64,000 nucleotides of DNA. Source: Hypomesus transpacificus. Taxonomy: Eukaryota > Chordata > Actinopteri > Osmeriformes > Osmeridae. The notes below the pieces were generated by a model that worked only from the letters and a program-made list of their open reading frames with translations, had not been told where the DNA came from and ran no database searches. The stretch lies in contig NC_061068.1 of NCBI RefSeq assembly GCF_021917145.1, positions 11,106,975 to 11,170,974 of the forward strand. Direction: 5' to 3'. A program made the position numbers and the translations under genes. This document shows positions 1 to 10,165 of this stretch, piece by piece. Positions within the stretch are counted from its first letter, which is position 1. The number at the start of each line of letters is the position of its first letter.

Positions 1-277
1 TTTACACTGCCAATCACACAGAGAGGCTGGGCTATAACATGCACACACACACACACAGCATAGACTACAGTCAGAAGATGAGACCACTTGGACGTGTCTG
101 GACACTTAGAAGGAATCAGTGTGCAGACTGATTTTCTACTGCCAAAAATGAACCCACTCCCACACAAATGAACGCACACACACAGACACAGGTTAGAGCC
201 AACCAAAACACAGTGGATTCAGCCAGGGTACAAAACCCAGTGGGGAGAGATTCTGCCCCCAAACAACAGCTGTTGCT

Positions 278-309
<32 letters not shown>

Positions 310-525
310 GACAGAGAGACAGAGAGAGAGACAGAGAGACAGAGAGACAGAGAGAGAGACAGAGAGACAGAGAGACAGAGACAGAGAGAGAGAGACAGAG
401 AGACAGGGAGAGAGACAGAGAGAGACAGAGAGACAGGGAGAGAGACAGAGAGAGAGACAGAGACACAGAGAGAGAGAGACAGAGAGAGAGACACAGAGAG
501 ACAGACAGAGACAGAGAGAGAGAAA
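278..525. repeat. GA/GACA purine microsatellite
   Basis: About 250 bp of interleaved GAGA and GACA units. It yields long Ser/Leu or Arg/Glu open frames on both strands that are artefacts of the repeat. Confidence 0.95.
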
Positions 526-664
526 CTGCTTTGCTTTATCACAAAACTGCCATGTCTGTCTGTCCATCTGCATGTATGTTGGTGGATCTGCAGTGACTAT
601 AATGGATTGTGTGTGAGTGGAGGGGGATGAGTAAAAACTATTGTGCCCTAAAGAGCAGCTTTAA

Positions 665-698
665 CTGAGTAGAAGAAGCTCCCGCTTCTTCTACTCAG
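665..698. repeat. Perfect 15-bp inverted repeat (hairpin)
   Basis: The arms at 665-679 and 684-698 are perfect reverse complements (CTGAGTAGAAGAAGC and its complement) around a 4-base loop TCCC. It lies in non-coding sequence upstream of the slc6a17 exons. Its origin is unknown. Confidence 0.9.
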
Positions 699-1000
699 AT
701 ATTATATGCACACACACACACACACACACAGACAGGGGTCGTGTGAGTGGAGCGATGACACAAGAAGACAAAAGACAGAATGCCTTTGACCATGGGGCAC
801 AGTAGGACAGTACTGCATGTCCTGTGAGAGTGTGTGTGTGTGTGAGAAAGAGAGAGGTAGGAGGGGAGGTGAGGTGATGGTGCTATGGTGTGAGGTCAGA
901 CCATGGCACTGAGAGTCCCAGTCTGACTGGTCACATCAGAGCACAACTGGGCCGCCCACTGTGTGGTCATTCACCAGGGGAGGGGGAACCACAGCCAGCC

Positions 1001-1034
1001 ATCTATCTGTCTGTCTGTCTGTCTGTTTGTCTGT
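1001..1034. repeat. CTGT tetranucleotide microsatellite
   Basis: A short run of CTGT/CTAT units inside the left non-coding stretch. Confidence 0.85.
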
Positions 1035-1355
1035 GTTCCTCATTGCTCAACTCGGGTCTACTCAAGTGTGCAGCATAGTTCCTCTATTGGCTCGGGAACC
1101 ATGTGATGGATCAACTTCTACCCACACATCACTATGGCAACAGTGCCAATCTGCACCACAAACGGGGACAGGGGCTAATGAAAGATCTCCTGACCAGCGC
1201 TACCCTCACGTCAGGACCCTCCGTGTGCTCTCAGCCAGCCACAATGGAGCTGTGTGAGTTTAAAGGGTTACAGAGTGGAACTGCTGATCTAGTAAATGAT
1301 TAATGCATCCGATAGTCACTCCAAATTACAGTCCAGCAGATGGATAGTGACCGGT

Positions 1356-1606
1356 GATAGACCCTGGTCTGGAGGACTAGACTAGCCTGGATAGACCCTG
1401 GTCTGGAGGACTAGGCTAGCCTGGATAGACCCTGGTCTGGAGGACTAGGCTAGCCTGGATAGACCCTGGTCTGGAGGACTAGGCTAGCCTGGATAGACCC
1501 TGGTCTGGAGGACTAAACTAGCCTGGATAGACCCTGGTCTGGAGGACTAGGCTAGTCTGGATAGACCCTGGTCTGGAGGACTAGGCTAGCCTGGATAGAC
1601 CCTGTT
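1356..1606. repeat. 34-bp minisatellite, about 7 copies
   Basis: Successive copies start 34 bp apart (1356, 1390, and so on). The unit begins GATAGACCCTGGTCTGGAGG and ends CTAGGCTAGCCTG. Copies differ by one to three substitutions and the last is partial. Confidence 0.95.
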
Positions 1607-1984
1607 CAGAAGAGAAGCTAAAGGCCGAATACCAGGCTAAACTGCTTGAAAGAGTTTACTGCACCCTGCCCCCTGAGTCTGCCAGCCCCAGGCTCTCCAC
1701 ACACACACACACACACACACACGAAAAGGGTTAAATGTCCAGACCCCTGCTGCATCTCAGCATGCCAGCAAATAGCAGGAATACCAAAGGGTCTCCATGG
1801 GATCATCACACACACAAGGACACACAGCCCCCCAAACCCCCGCTCCCCTTCTGGTTTGGGCCCCAGCAGCGGCCAGCTTTACACACACACAGAGACATGC
1901 AGAACCGGAAAATAGCTGAGATTCCAGCATGGCACCAGGGCTGAGCTGCAGCAGATGCAAGGGGACTGTTAAACACACAGATGT

Positions 1985-2079
1985 TAGAGAGAGAGAGAGA
2001 GACAGAGAGACATAGACAGAGAGACAGAGAGAGAGAGAGACAGAGAGAGACAGAGACAGAGACAGAGACAGAGACAGAC

Positions 2080-2176
<97 letters not shown>

Positions 2177-2255
2177 AAGAGAGACAGAGAGACAGAGAGA
2201 CAGAGAGACAGAGAGAGAGAGAGACACAGAGAGAGAGAGACACAGAGAGAGGGGG
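1985..2255. repeat. GA/GACA microsatellite with a pure (GA)n core
   Basis: A purine-only tract with an uninterrupted (GA)n core at about 2100-2172, flanked by GACA-rich ends and a short G run. It is the source of long low-complexity open frames on both strands. Confidence 0.95.
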
Positions 2256-3097
2256 GGGGGCAGCGAGAATGGGGAAAAGACTAAGTAATGAGAAAGGGAG
2301 ACTGTGAAAGAGAGTGAGAAAGAGAGAAATGGAGGTGGAGGAAAGGAGAAGGAAAAAAGAGGAATTGAGATACAAGACGGGGAGAGACAAAAAGGAGGAA
2401 GAAAAAGCCATTGGCCTCTGGTCAGGGTCAGGGTCTGCCCACCCCGGTCCTCCCTCACACCCAGCACATCGATCAGAGCTGGGGGCCCTGTGTGTATCGA
2501 TGCGGGCAATGTCCTCTCAGCTAGGGTCTAGTTAAGGCTGGAGGTTCTATTGATCTTAACATGAGGAGGATGTGTGTATGTGGATGTGAGTGTGTGTGTG
2601 TGCTTGCAGCTGCTAATCTCCCTCAGAGGGGGTAATGATGAGTAACTGGAAAATGGGATGACAGAGAGGGGAGAGGGAGAACCGGAGGAGGAACTGACAG
2701 GAAACTGAAAAAGTATGAGGGGCAGGAGGAATCTTGCTACAAGGCAGAAAGTGTAAGATGGAAAGGAGAAGAGCGAGGAGGGGCGAGTCCTGTGTGAACT
2801 CATCCCATCTAGCCATCACAGGCCAAAGTCTGCCAAGCACAGCCTCTCTCTCAACCTAGCGCGTCCTAAGCCAGGCCACACGCTACAGCAGGATTATGGG
2901 TTTCACAGTGAAGGCCGGCGGTCCTGTGAAGGGCAGCTTGAGACACGCAAAAGTGAGAGAGAGACAGACGCTGCCGTTTGAAGACTAGACGGATTAAGAG
3001 ATAGCCCCGGCAATGAGATTCTTATGCGCTATCCTAAAGCTCTACACAGAGAAACAGGCAGGCAGGACGGACACAGACAGACAGACGTGTACTTCAG

Positions 3098-3100
3098 CCA

Positions 3101-3134
<34 letters not shown>

Positions 3135-3145
3135 TGTGTGTGTAG
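3098..3145. repeat. (TG)n microsatellite
   Basis: An interrupted TG dinucleotide array. Shorter TG or CA arrays follow at about 3267-3293, 3384-3402 and 3683-3800. Confidence 0.9.
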
Positions 3146-3859
3146 TGTACATTATTGTCCAGCCGGTCTCTCTATGCAGGAGACTGGAGGCTCACCTCAG
3201 ATTCTACCAGGAGGGGAATTAGACAACCAAAGATCATGCTGCTAAAGCTGATGACTCTGGCATGAAGATGTGTGTGTGTGAGTGTGTGTGTGTGACAGTC
3301 TGTGCTTGGGCAAGGTTAGACACACACCACGAGTTGCAAAATATACAGAGCACAAAATCACCACCTGGCCTCTCTGGCAGTGACACACACACACACACAC
3401 ACGGTCGGGAGGTCCTGTTCCCTACAGTCATTTGGTGACTGGGTGCCACCTGTGTGTTTAGTGTTTAGTGTAGCTGGTGCTGGAGTTTCTTCTGACAAGA
3501 TGTATCCCCCCCCCACACTCCACCAGATTAGCTATCAGCTAGCCCATAACATCCTTAAGCTGCTTATGCAACATCAAACAGATAAGAGCCCGCAAGTGTG
3601 TACGAGTGTGCACCCCGTGATTGTGTGAGTGACACATCTTGATTTCGCTTGTGTGTACGCTGTTGTCTTACTTCCTTACCGCGTGTGTGTGCGTGTGTGT
3701 GTACGCGTCTTACTCGCTAACGTGTCTGTGTGAGTCTTGCTAGCTTGTTGTTAACATGTGTGTGCGTGCTGGTGGTTTATTGGTAACATGTGTATGTGTG
3801 TGTGCTGGTATGTCGCTAACACGCGTGTGCGAGTCTTGCTGGCTCGTTGCTGACACATG

Positions 3860-3959
3860 NNNNNNNNNNNNNNNNNNNNNNNNNNNNNNNNNNNNNNNNN
3901 NNNNNNNNNNNNNNNNNNNNNNNNNNNNNNNNNNNNNNNNNNNNNNNNNNNNNNNNNNN
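3860..3959. other. Assembly gap (100 N)
   Basis: Exactly 100 N, the usual size for a gap of unknown length. It sits in a TG-rich region just before the slc6a17 exons. Confidence 1.
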
Positions 3960-4094
3960 TAACATAGCATATACAGTCAGTGTAATGAATATGGTAGATT
4001 AGTGTAGTGTAAAGTAGGATGTGAGTGGTTGAATACGATATTATCCAAACCAATGACTTGCGTATTTACCTGTGTGTGTCCATGTGGGTGTCAG

Positions 4095-4795
4095 GTTCAT
4101 GCAGGACCTGGAGGACATGCTGGGTTTCAGGCCCTACTCCTTCTACTTCTACATGTGGAAGTACGTCTCCCCTCTGTGTCTCACCATCCTCATCATAGCC
4201 ACCGTCGTCGAGTTGGCCATCAGCCCACCAGGGTACAACGCCTGGGTCGAGGAACTGGTCAGTGCCCACTCTGTGTGTGGGTGTGGTTTTGTGTTTGTGG
4301 GAAGTCATATTCAAGCTCCTTATTTCTACGGTCTCTTCCCTCCTCTCTTCTTTCCCCCTCCCTCCCCTTCTCCTCTCTTTCTCCTTCTCCCTCCACCAGG
4401 CCCAGGAGCGTTTCCAGAGCTACCCTCCCTGGGCCCTGGCCATGTGCTTCTCCCTCATCGTGGTCGCCATGCTGCCCCTGCCCGTCGTGTTCGTCGCCCG
4501 GCAGTTCAACCTCATGTCAGACGGCTCCAACAAGCTGTCCGTCTCCTACCGCAAGGGGATGATGAAGGACATCTCCAACCTGGAGGAGGTGGACGAGACC
4601 CGCTTCATCCTGGGCGCCAAGAACCCCGGGGAGACACCTTCGCCGAAGCCCGTCAGTCGGGCCTACCTGGGCCCCATCAAGCCACTGGCCGACCCCAACT
4701 CGCTGTCCCCCAACAGCTGCTACGGAACGAGCTACCAGAACGCCATGAGCCCCCCCTCTCCAAACACGCCCACCACCCCAGAGTCGGACTCATGA
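4095..4795 (+). CDS. slc6a17: slc6a17 (NTT4/XT1) amino acid transporter, last two coding exons
   Basis: SLC6A17 is a sodium-dependent neutral amino acid transporter of synaptic vesicles. Two exons are visible: 4095-4257 (enters in phase 1 after a TCAG acceptor, donor GTCAGT) and 4400-4795 (acceptor CCACCAG, stop TGA at 4793-4795). They encode about 185 C-terminal residues of a protein usually near 730 aa. The first exon carries a hydrophobic segment ending LTILIIATVVEL, and the second carries LAMCFSLIVVAMLPLP. These fit the last two transmembrane helices of the SLC6 fold. The cytoplasmic tail has DISNLEEVDETRFIL and ends in TPESDS, close to the SLC6A17 tail I know (TPESEL at the end) and unlike SLC6A15. 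The rest of the gene lies left of the window. The assignment rests on this tail. SLC6A16 and other SLC6 paralogues are less likely. Confidence 0.87.
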
Positions 4796-7152
4796 TCACT
4801 AGAGGTGTCCTTTCCATGACTTGCCCCCCCCCACCTCCACCCCCACGACACCCACATACATATTCACCAATCAGGACACTTCACCACTCAGCGCCTCCGT
4901 GTCTCACTGTCTCCATTAGGGGGACCTGCAGCACACCTTCGCACACGTTCTGAATGACCTGGTCACGAGTGCACACACACACACACAGACTCACGTACAC
5001 ACACACAAACCCTAGAATTTAGAGCAATTTGTAGCTGAGGCTTCCAAACTAGGAACCAAACTGTGAAGGTATCTGATATGAGTATCCCAAAGAAAGACCC
5101 TTAGACTAGTAGTACATAAACAATATGAGGTATGTACTTATTTTCTCCACTGATCTTTATGGGGGATAACCTACAAATAACATTAACTTTGTAAATGTTT
5201 CATGTCTTGGCTTGTCATTGCCTCAACACAGGGACTCTCAGTCAGGAATAACAACAATCACCCAGGCCCAGCTCTAGGTCCAGTCTCTACACGGCAGTTA
5301 ACACATGAGATACAACCTTCTCTCGAGGAGAAGAGAAGTCTTGTTCTTGTTCAGTCCCAAATGATTGTGAGCCATAAACTGTAAAGTATTAGATGCAATG
5401 ATACTACGAAGACCCTTGCTAAATGTGAGCATTTGTTTCAGGCTAGGTTGGAGCCTGTTTAAGGTTTGTTTTGCAGTTGCCTGTAGGTTGCAATCCTCCA
5501 AGGCCACACAATTTATAGCCATGTGGTGTTGTAGTGTTTTTCTTTTTTTGTGAGGAATCTTTCCTTGAGATTTAAAGTGCCACGCAATATCAGATTGAAA
5601 ACGTGCAACCTCTCCCCTATTGTTTGGCTGTTTTTGCAATGCCAGCAGTTCGGAGGGCTTTTGTATGATGCAAAATATTATCTATGCTTAAGGCTGCTTT
5701 AGAGACATCATTTAGTCAATACGCTGTATGAGACATAAGCTAGTATACATGTCAGAATCATGTTAGCATCACATTCCTACCTTGCGTCACAGTCTCAATC
5801 GTGTTGTCCAATTGGCTGATATTGTTCAACGTGTAAGAGTTGTAGAAATTGCTACTACTTTTTTATGTTACATTTTGATGTCAAATGTTATGGTCTAGTG
5901 AAACTATGCTATGTGTCAGAAAAGCATTCATACAGACACACATATTCCACCAAAGACTGAAATGTATATAGCCAGTCATAAGACACATGTTGAATGTGTT
6001 GATCATCACGTACATACTCCACAGGCAGCATGACCCTGAACACATTTACTCCATGCTGCTGTACTCAGACCTGAACTGTTTAAGGTGTCCAGTTTAAGTG
6101 TCTGAAAAGTACATTAAAAGCACATTACTTCTAAAATATAACTAGGAATTGCACACCAACTGTACAGATCCTTCCCCTGCACAGGTAAACAAAGGCACAG
6201 TTTGAGCACAGAACCAGTGAGCACACAAATGAATGTCAGGAAGCATTTTGTCTCAAGAAGGTTTGCACTAGGCACAAACACTAGATGCAGCCAATGTGAT
6301 CATTGTTGCACAGATACAACTGAATCCAATCCAGTTCACAGTGAGAACTTGGTAAAAAGAGCCCCACTGAGCACAACACAATAAACAACAGCGCTCAATT
6401 CAATTTTTTCTCCTTTGAATCAATCAGTTATGGACCAAATCACTTGGATCACTTTTGGACCAAATTTCCAATTTGGGGATATCTCTATTGGATATCGCTA
6501 TTATTATACGATTGATATCCATATATTCATAGGACAAGCAGCACAAGGTTTTAGCACATTGTATCAAAGTATAATTTATTAATGAAAAATGAGTACTTGA
6601 TTAGTTCAAACCTCTCAAAGGTAGTGTAACTTGATCAGTTGAGGCACACCAGACTATCTGAATAGATAAATCCCAGTAACCCTAAGCATGGACCACTCTC
6701 ATGTAACAACATCACACATTTAAGATATTTTCTGAAGAGGTTTCCTTTATTTTTTTATCACTGTGTTTAAAGCCATGGTGTTAATGATGAAGAAATTGAC
6801 TATATTTCTATTAATATTTATTCTCACTGTGTATGTGTTTCATGAAAAATTAGAATATGGTCAGCAAGTGTATATTTTCATTGTGTGATGTATATTTCAT
6901 TGTATATTTGAAGATTTCTCTATTTTGTAGTTGATGTACCTTCTACTATGATTACTGAAGCGTAACAAGAGGACTGAGAGGGGAGGGTTTGTTTACCTTG
7001 CTTTGTGATCTGTAGCCTCGTCATGTGATCCTGGTGTGGGGTCATGTGATCCTGGTGTGTGCTCATGTAATCCTGGTGTGTGGTCATGTGATCCTGGTGT
7101 GAGCTGAGGCTGCAGCTGAGGAGCAGCTCACTGGCTCTTGTTTGTCTCTCAG
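4796..7152 (+). other. slc6a17 3' UTR and intergenic sequence
   Basis: No coding exon is visible. A CA-rich run at 4973-5005 follows the stop. The first clear AATAAA on the plus strand is at 6380-6385, about 1.6 kb after the stop. It could end a long brain-type 3' UTR, but nothing else confirms it. Confidence 0.4.
7015..7105. repeat. About 20-bp tandem repeat, four copies
   Basis: Four imperfect copies of a unit reading GTCATGTGATCCTGGTGTG, differing at a few positions. It lies 50 bp before an exon-like segment. Confidence 0.85.
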
Positions 7153-7230
7153 CTGCTTTACAGGAACTGTGTCCCCCTGGACCAGTCTCCGTTGGTGCAC
7201 TACCTACTACCCTACCTGTCTACGTTTGAG
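7153..7230 (+). other. Orphan exon-like segment, 78 bp, unrecognised
   Basis: A 78-bp open segment sits between a good acceptor (GTTTGTCTCTCAG) and a donor-like GTACTC. In frame 0 it encodes 26 residues, starting LLYRNCVPLD and ending LLPYLSTFE, with no stop. I cannot name the protein, and no partner exon is visible within several kilobases. It may be a relic exon, an exon of a gene whose other exons I miss, or chance. Confidence 0.25.
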
Positions 7231-8333
7231 GTACTCTAGAACACTCCTGTTTTTTCTCAGGGCTTGGCTAAAGAGCCAGTCCATCTTGTGATTGTATTAC
7301 ATCAAATTCCTTCTATCTTAAAGTATGTAAATATGATTGTGTCTGTGAGATTCCACAACCAATAATCCAATAAGTAATGATTCCAAAATTAGATCAATTT
7401 AGTGAATTATATAAATGTCTTAAAAACGACTGGACTGTTTATTAACAGTCAAGTTGGACAAAGTTACTATTGAATGTGAATATTACATGCACTTTTTCAC
7501 TTGAATTACAAAAAATGTTTTGCTTTTGTTGCCTAGAAAATGATAAGCTCAGTGTTTGCCCTTGCATGGGCACTGTGTGTTTAAGCAATATCTTCTTATA
7601 TAAACTGGCGGAGAAACAGCAAGTAATAGCTGGTCGGAAGGATAATATTCTGTGGGACAAATGAATACTAGAGGTAAAGATTTGCCCCCTCATACCCAGT
7701 GTTGTTGTGATCTCCATGTGAGCATAAATGTGAAGGTGCGTACATTTGTCTGAATGAGGGCGTGTAGTATTTGTAGTATTTGGTTCCTAATAATAATGAG
7801 ATTCCTTTCAAATCTTGGTGGGTGCAGGTCTTACCAAGCACAAGTTTCTAACATGCCCCTTTAATGTTTAATAGAGGCACATTTAGAAACCTCTCTATGG
7901 TTATCTTATCACAAAGGAAGTTATTCCTTCTTATGTCATGATTCTACAGTATGTAGGCTTCTGGTGAAAATAATAATTGAGAATATCACAAAAAATACCA
8001 ATAAAGTGTAAACAATCTATTATTTGACTTTCACATTTTCTTTTCGGGGGCCAAATGGTGTGCTGCATTATAATGGACCGTCACCATTTATTACCAATGA
8101 ATCTAAGTCAAGGGTCAGATTTTGGTGCCTAAGATGGTGGACTGAGGCCTACGCAGTTAGTATTGCACTTTGAACAGGATCAGACCAGAACAGGGAAAAA
8201 GGGGAGATCTTAGGATGGGAAGAGAGTGTGTGTTTTGAGTGGGGTGGGCTGTTATGACATAACAATGGGTTGCTAGACGAATCAACAGGATGGTCCTGTC
8301 TTGAGAAAGGAGGGGGTCCAGATAGCATACAGC

Positions 8334-8828
8334 TGTGAGCGATCAGAAAGGCAGGACTCAAGAGTTTATAAGTACCTTAAAAGACCAAAATGATGTCTCA
8401 ATGGTGACTTAAGCCAGAATCAGGAAAGATGGAGGAGGGGAAAAACTGGTTGAGATGTTGTGGCTTGGGGTGACTGACAGTTGAAAATACCAGGGACATG
8501 TGAAGGGGAGATATCAAGTAGCGGGGGCTTTTCAAGCAGTGGAAAAGCTCATCAACAACTTTATCAGCCAGATGATGAGTATGCAGTTTTGGGATGGATA
8601 GGAACGAGTTAAAGAACCTTCCAGAAGATTCTATGATTGAGAAATGTTGAGACACAGGGATGGGTTGATTATTCCCATTTCCATCTATACAAGAGGATGT
8701 CCGGGGCCAGTTGTCTGTATGTAACTTACTACATCTACCGTGTTGAATAAACCATCAAGAAACCTTGCGTTAAAATATATTCTGTCTCAGACTCAGACAA
8801 TTTTTGCAAATCCTTCTGCTTTTCTACA
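8334..8828 (+). mobile_element. Possible solo LTR, family unknown
   Basis: A segment that begins TGTGAG and ends CTACA is flanked by the 5-bp direct repeat ACAGC (8329-8333 and 8829-8833). An AATAAA lies at 8746-8751, about 80 bp before the right end, as in an LTR R-U5 region. No internal retroelement region is next to it, so at most this is a solo LTR. The evidence is weak because short direct repeats arise by chance. Confidence 0.22.
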
Positions 8829-8833
8829 ACAGC

Positions 8834-10165
8834 AGTACACAGAACATTTTGAACACGTCCAAGGACCACCACCATGAGGACTGCTCCAATTGGGCCTTCC
8901 ACATGGGGCTAGAATGAACTACAAACCACAAATACATGTCTGACATGCTTTATTTATACCATCCGATTAATCCTTTCTTTCATTCCTGAAGGCAGAATTT
9001 GTTTTATGGCAGGAAGTGGTGAACAATATGGCCTATCAAAATGTTGCTGATTATAGTGATTTTCAGTACATTTTAATTTATAATATTGTCATACAAGTTC
9101 CCTGGGTAGTGCTACTGAACCACAGTAGCCTACAACATCCACATGTTGTATGAGGAAAACATTTATGAACATTTTACAAGTTTTTACCACAATTAAACGA
9201 ATTGCCCTAGTTCCAACAAGCATCTAAAATGTGAAATTTACGAATAACCCAAATTTCACCACACTACTGTGGCATGTTTATGTACTATGTTTTACTCAGG
9301 CATACCGTGTGCGTGTTTGCGTACCACACCCCCGAAATGCAAATTGCGGTTGAATATATGAAAATTACAATGTAACTCAAAGTGGCAGAGCTGGAGTCCA
9401 CGCAGGAGGAAGCAGACACCTGAATGCTTCTGCAAATGATAATAATAATACATCCGCAAAATTTCACAAAATCATGCAAATCAGCCGTAATTTGAATACC
9501 AAACTAAAGCATGTACCTCAAGATGGGAAGTATGCTTTGAAGTATGAGTTGTTATTGAATGATATTACTTTTATGGGATGTGTCAATAGTCCATTGTGTG
9601 ATTTCCCCCTAAAACGTCAATATCTCAGAATGGTAAAAATGCAAAATACATACACTGAGCTGCTCTTTTGGAACGGTTTTTCACATATTGAAATAATCAT
9701 ATAGTCCCTACCAATAACTTAGTAGCCCTAAAGTTTGGTTTCCTCAGATGGTACTGATATATGCCTGGGCCCATGGACTAAATGTTCTGCTTATCCTGCT
9801 GTACTTCCACAAAACATGACACTGCCCTTTAGTGTAGACAAGGAATCATTTTATTATGATCTTAAAGAATAAGAAATGTGAACATAAAAGTTACACGAAA
9901 GATGCAACATACAAAACAATCTAGTGGAAAAGTAGTTGCGGTGGAACTTTAGCGAATAAAGGTCTGAGGTCAAAAGAACTTGAAGTCTATCTGTTTATTC
10001 TTGCAGCAAGAAGGACTTGTTGGCAGTTTGGTGTCCAGAATGTGATGGTGGCCATGAAAGATCAAAGATCAAGAGCAGGAGAAGCAGGATGGGCCATTGT
10101 TTTAACAGTAGGCGTGGCTTACAGCCACAACATAAGCTTGTTATAGGGGACAAAGAGGGTGGTAT
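8834..10165. other. AT-rich intergenic sequence, no feature seen
   Basis: No splice-paired exon, RNA gene or repeat that I recognise. The short open frames here have no coding character. Confidence 0.5.

Larger units (their letters stand above)
1..4094. other. Non-coding, microsatellite-rich stretch, probable slc6a17 intron
   Basis: No exon with paired splice sites is visible before the acceptor at 4093-4094. The open frames here are low-complexity translations of GA, CA and TG repeats. The exon starting at 4095 begins in mid-codon, so this stretch is probably the preceding intron of slc6a17. A run of N interrupts it, so an exon could be hidden there. Confidence 0.6.

Noticed and set aside
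116-596. Overlapping open frames of Ser/Leu or Arg/Glu dipeptides on both strands
   Set aside because: They are translations of a GA/GACA microsatellite and have no coding signal.
1757-2509. A 250-codon minus-strand open frame
   Set aside because: Most of it is (CT)n; the ends show no homology and no splice context.
8159-8832. An alternative LTR interval with GCAGT flanks
   Set aside because: Its ends would be TA...CA; the TG...CA interval at 8334-8828 is more canonical, and even that is weak.
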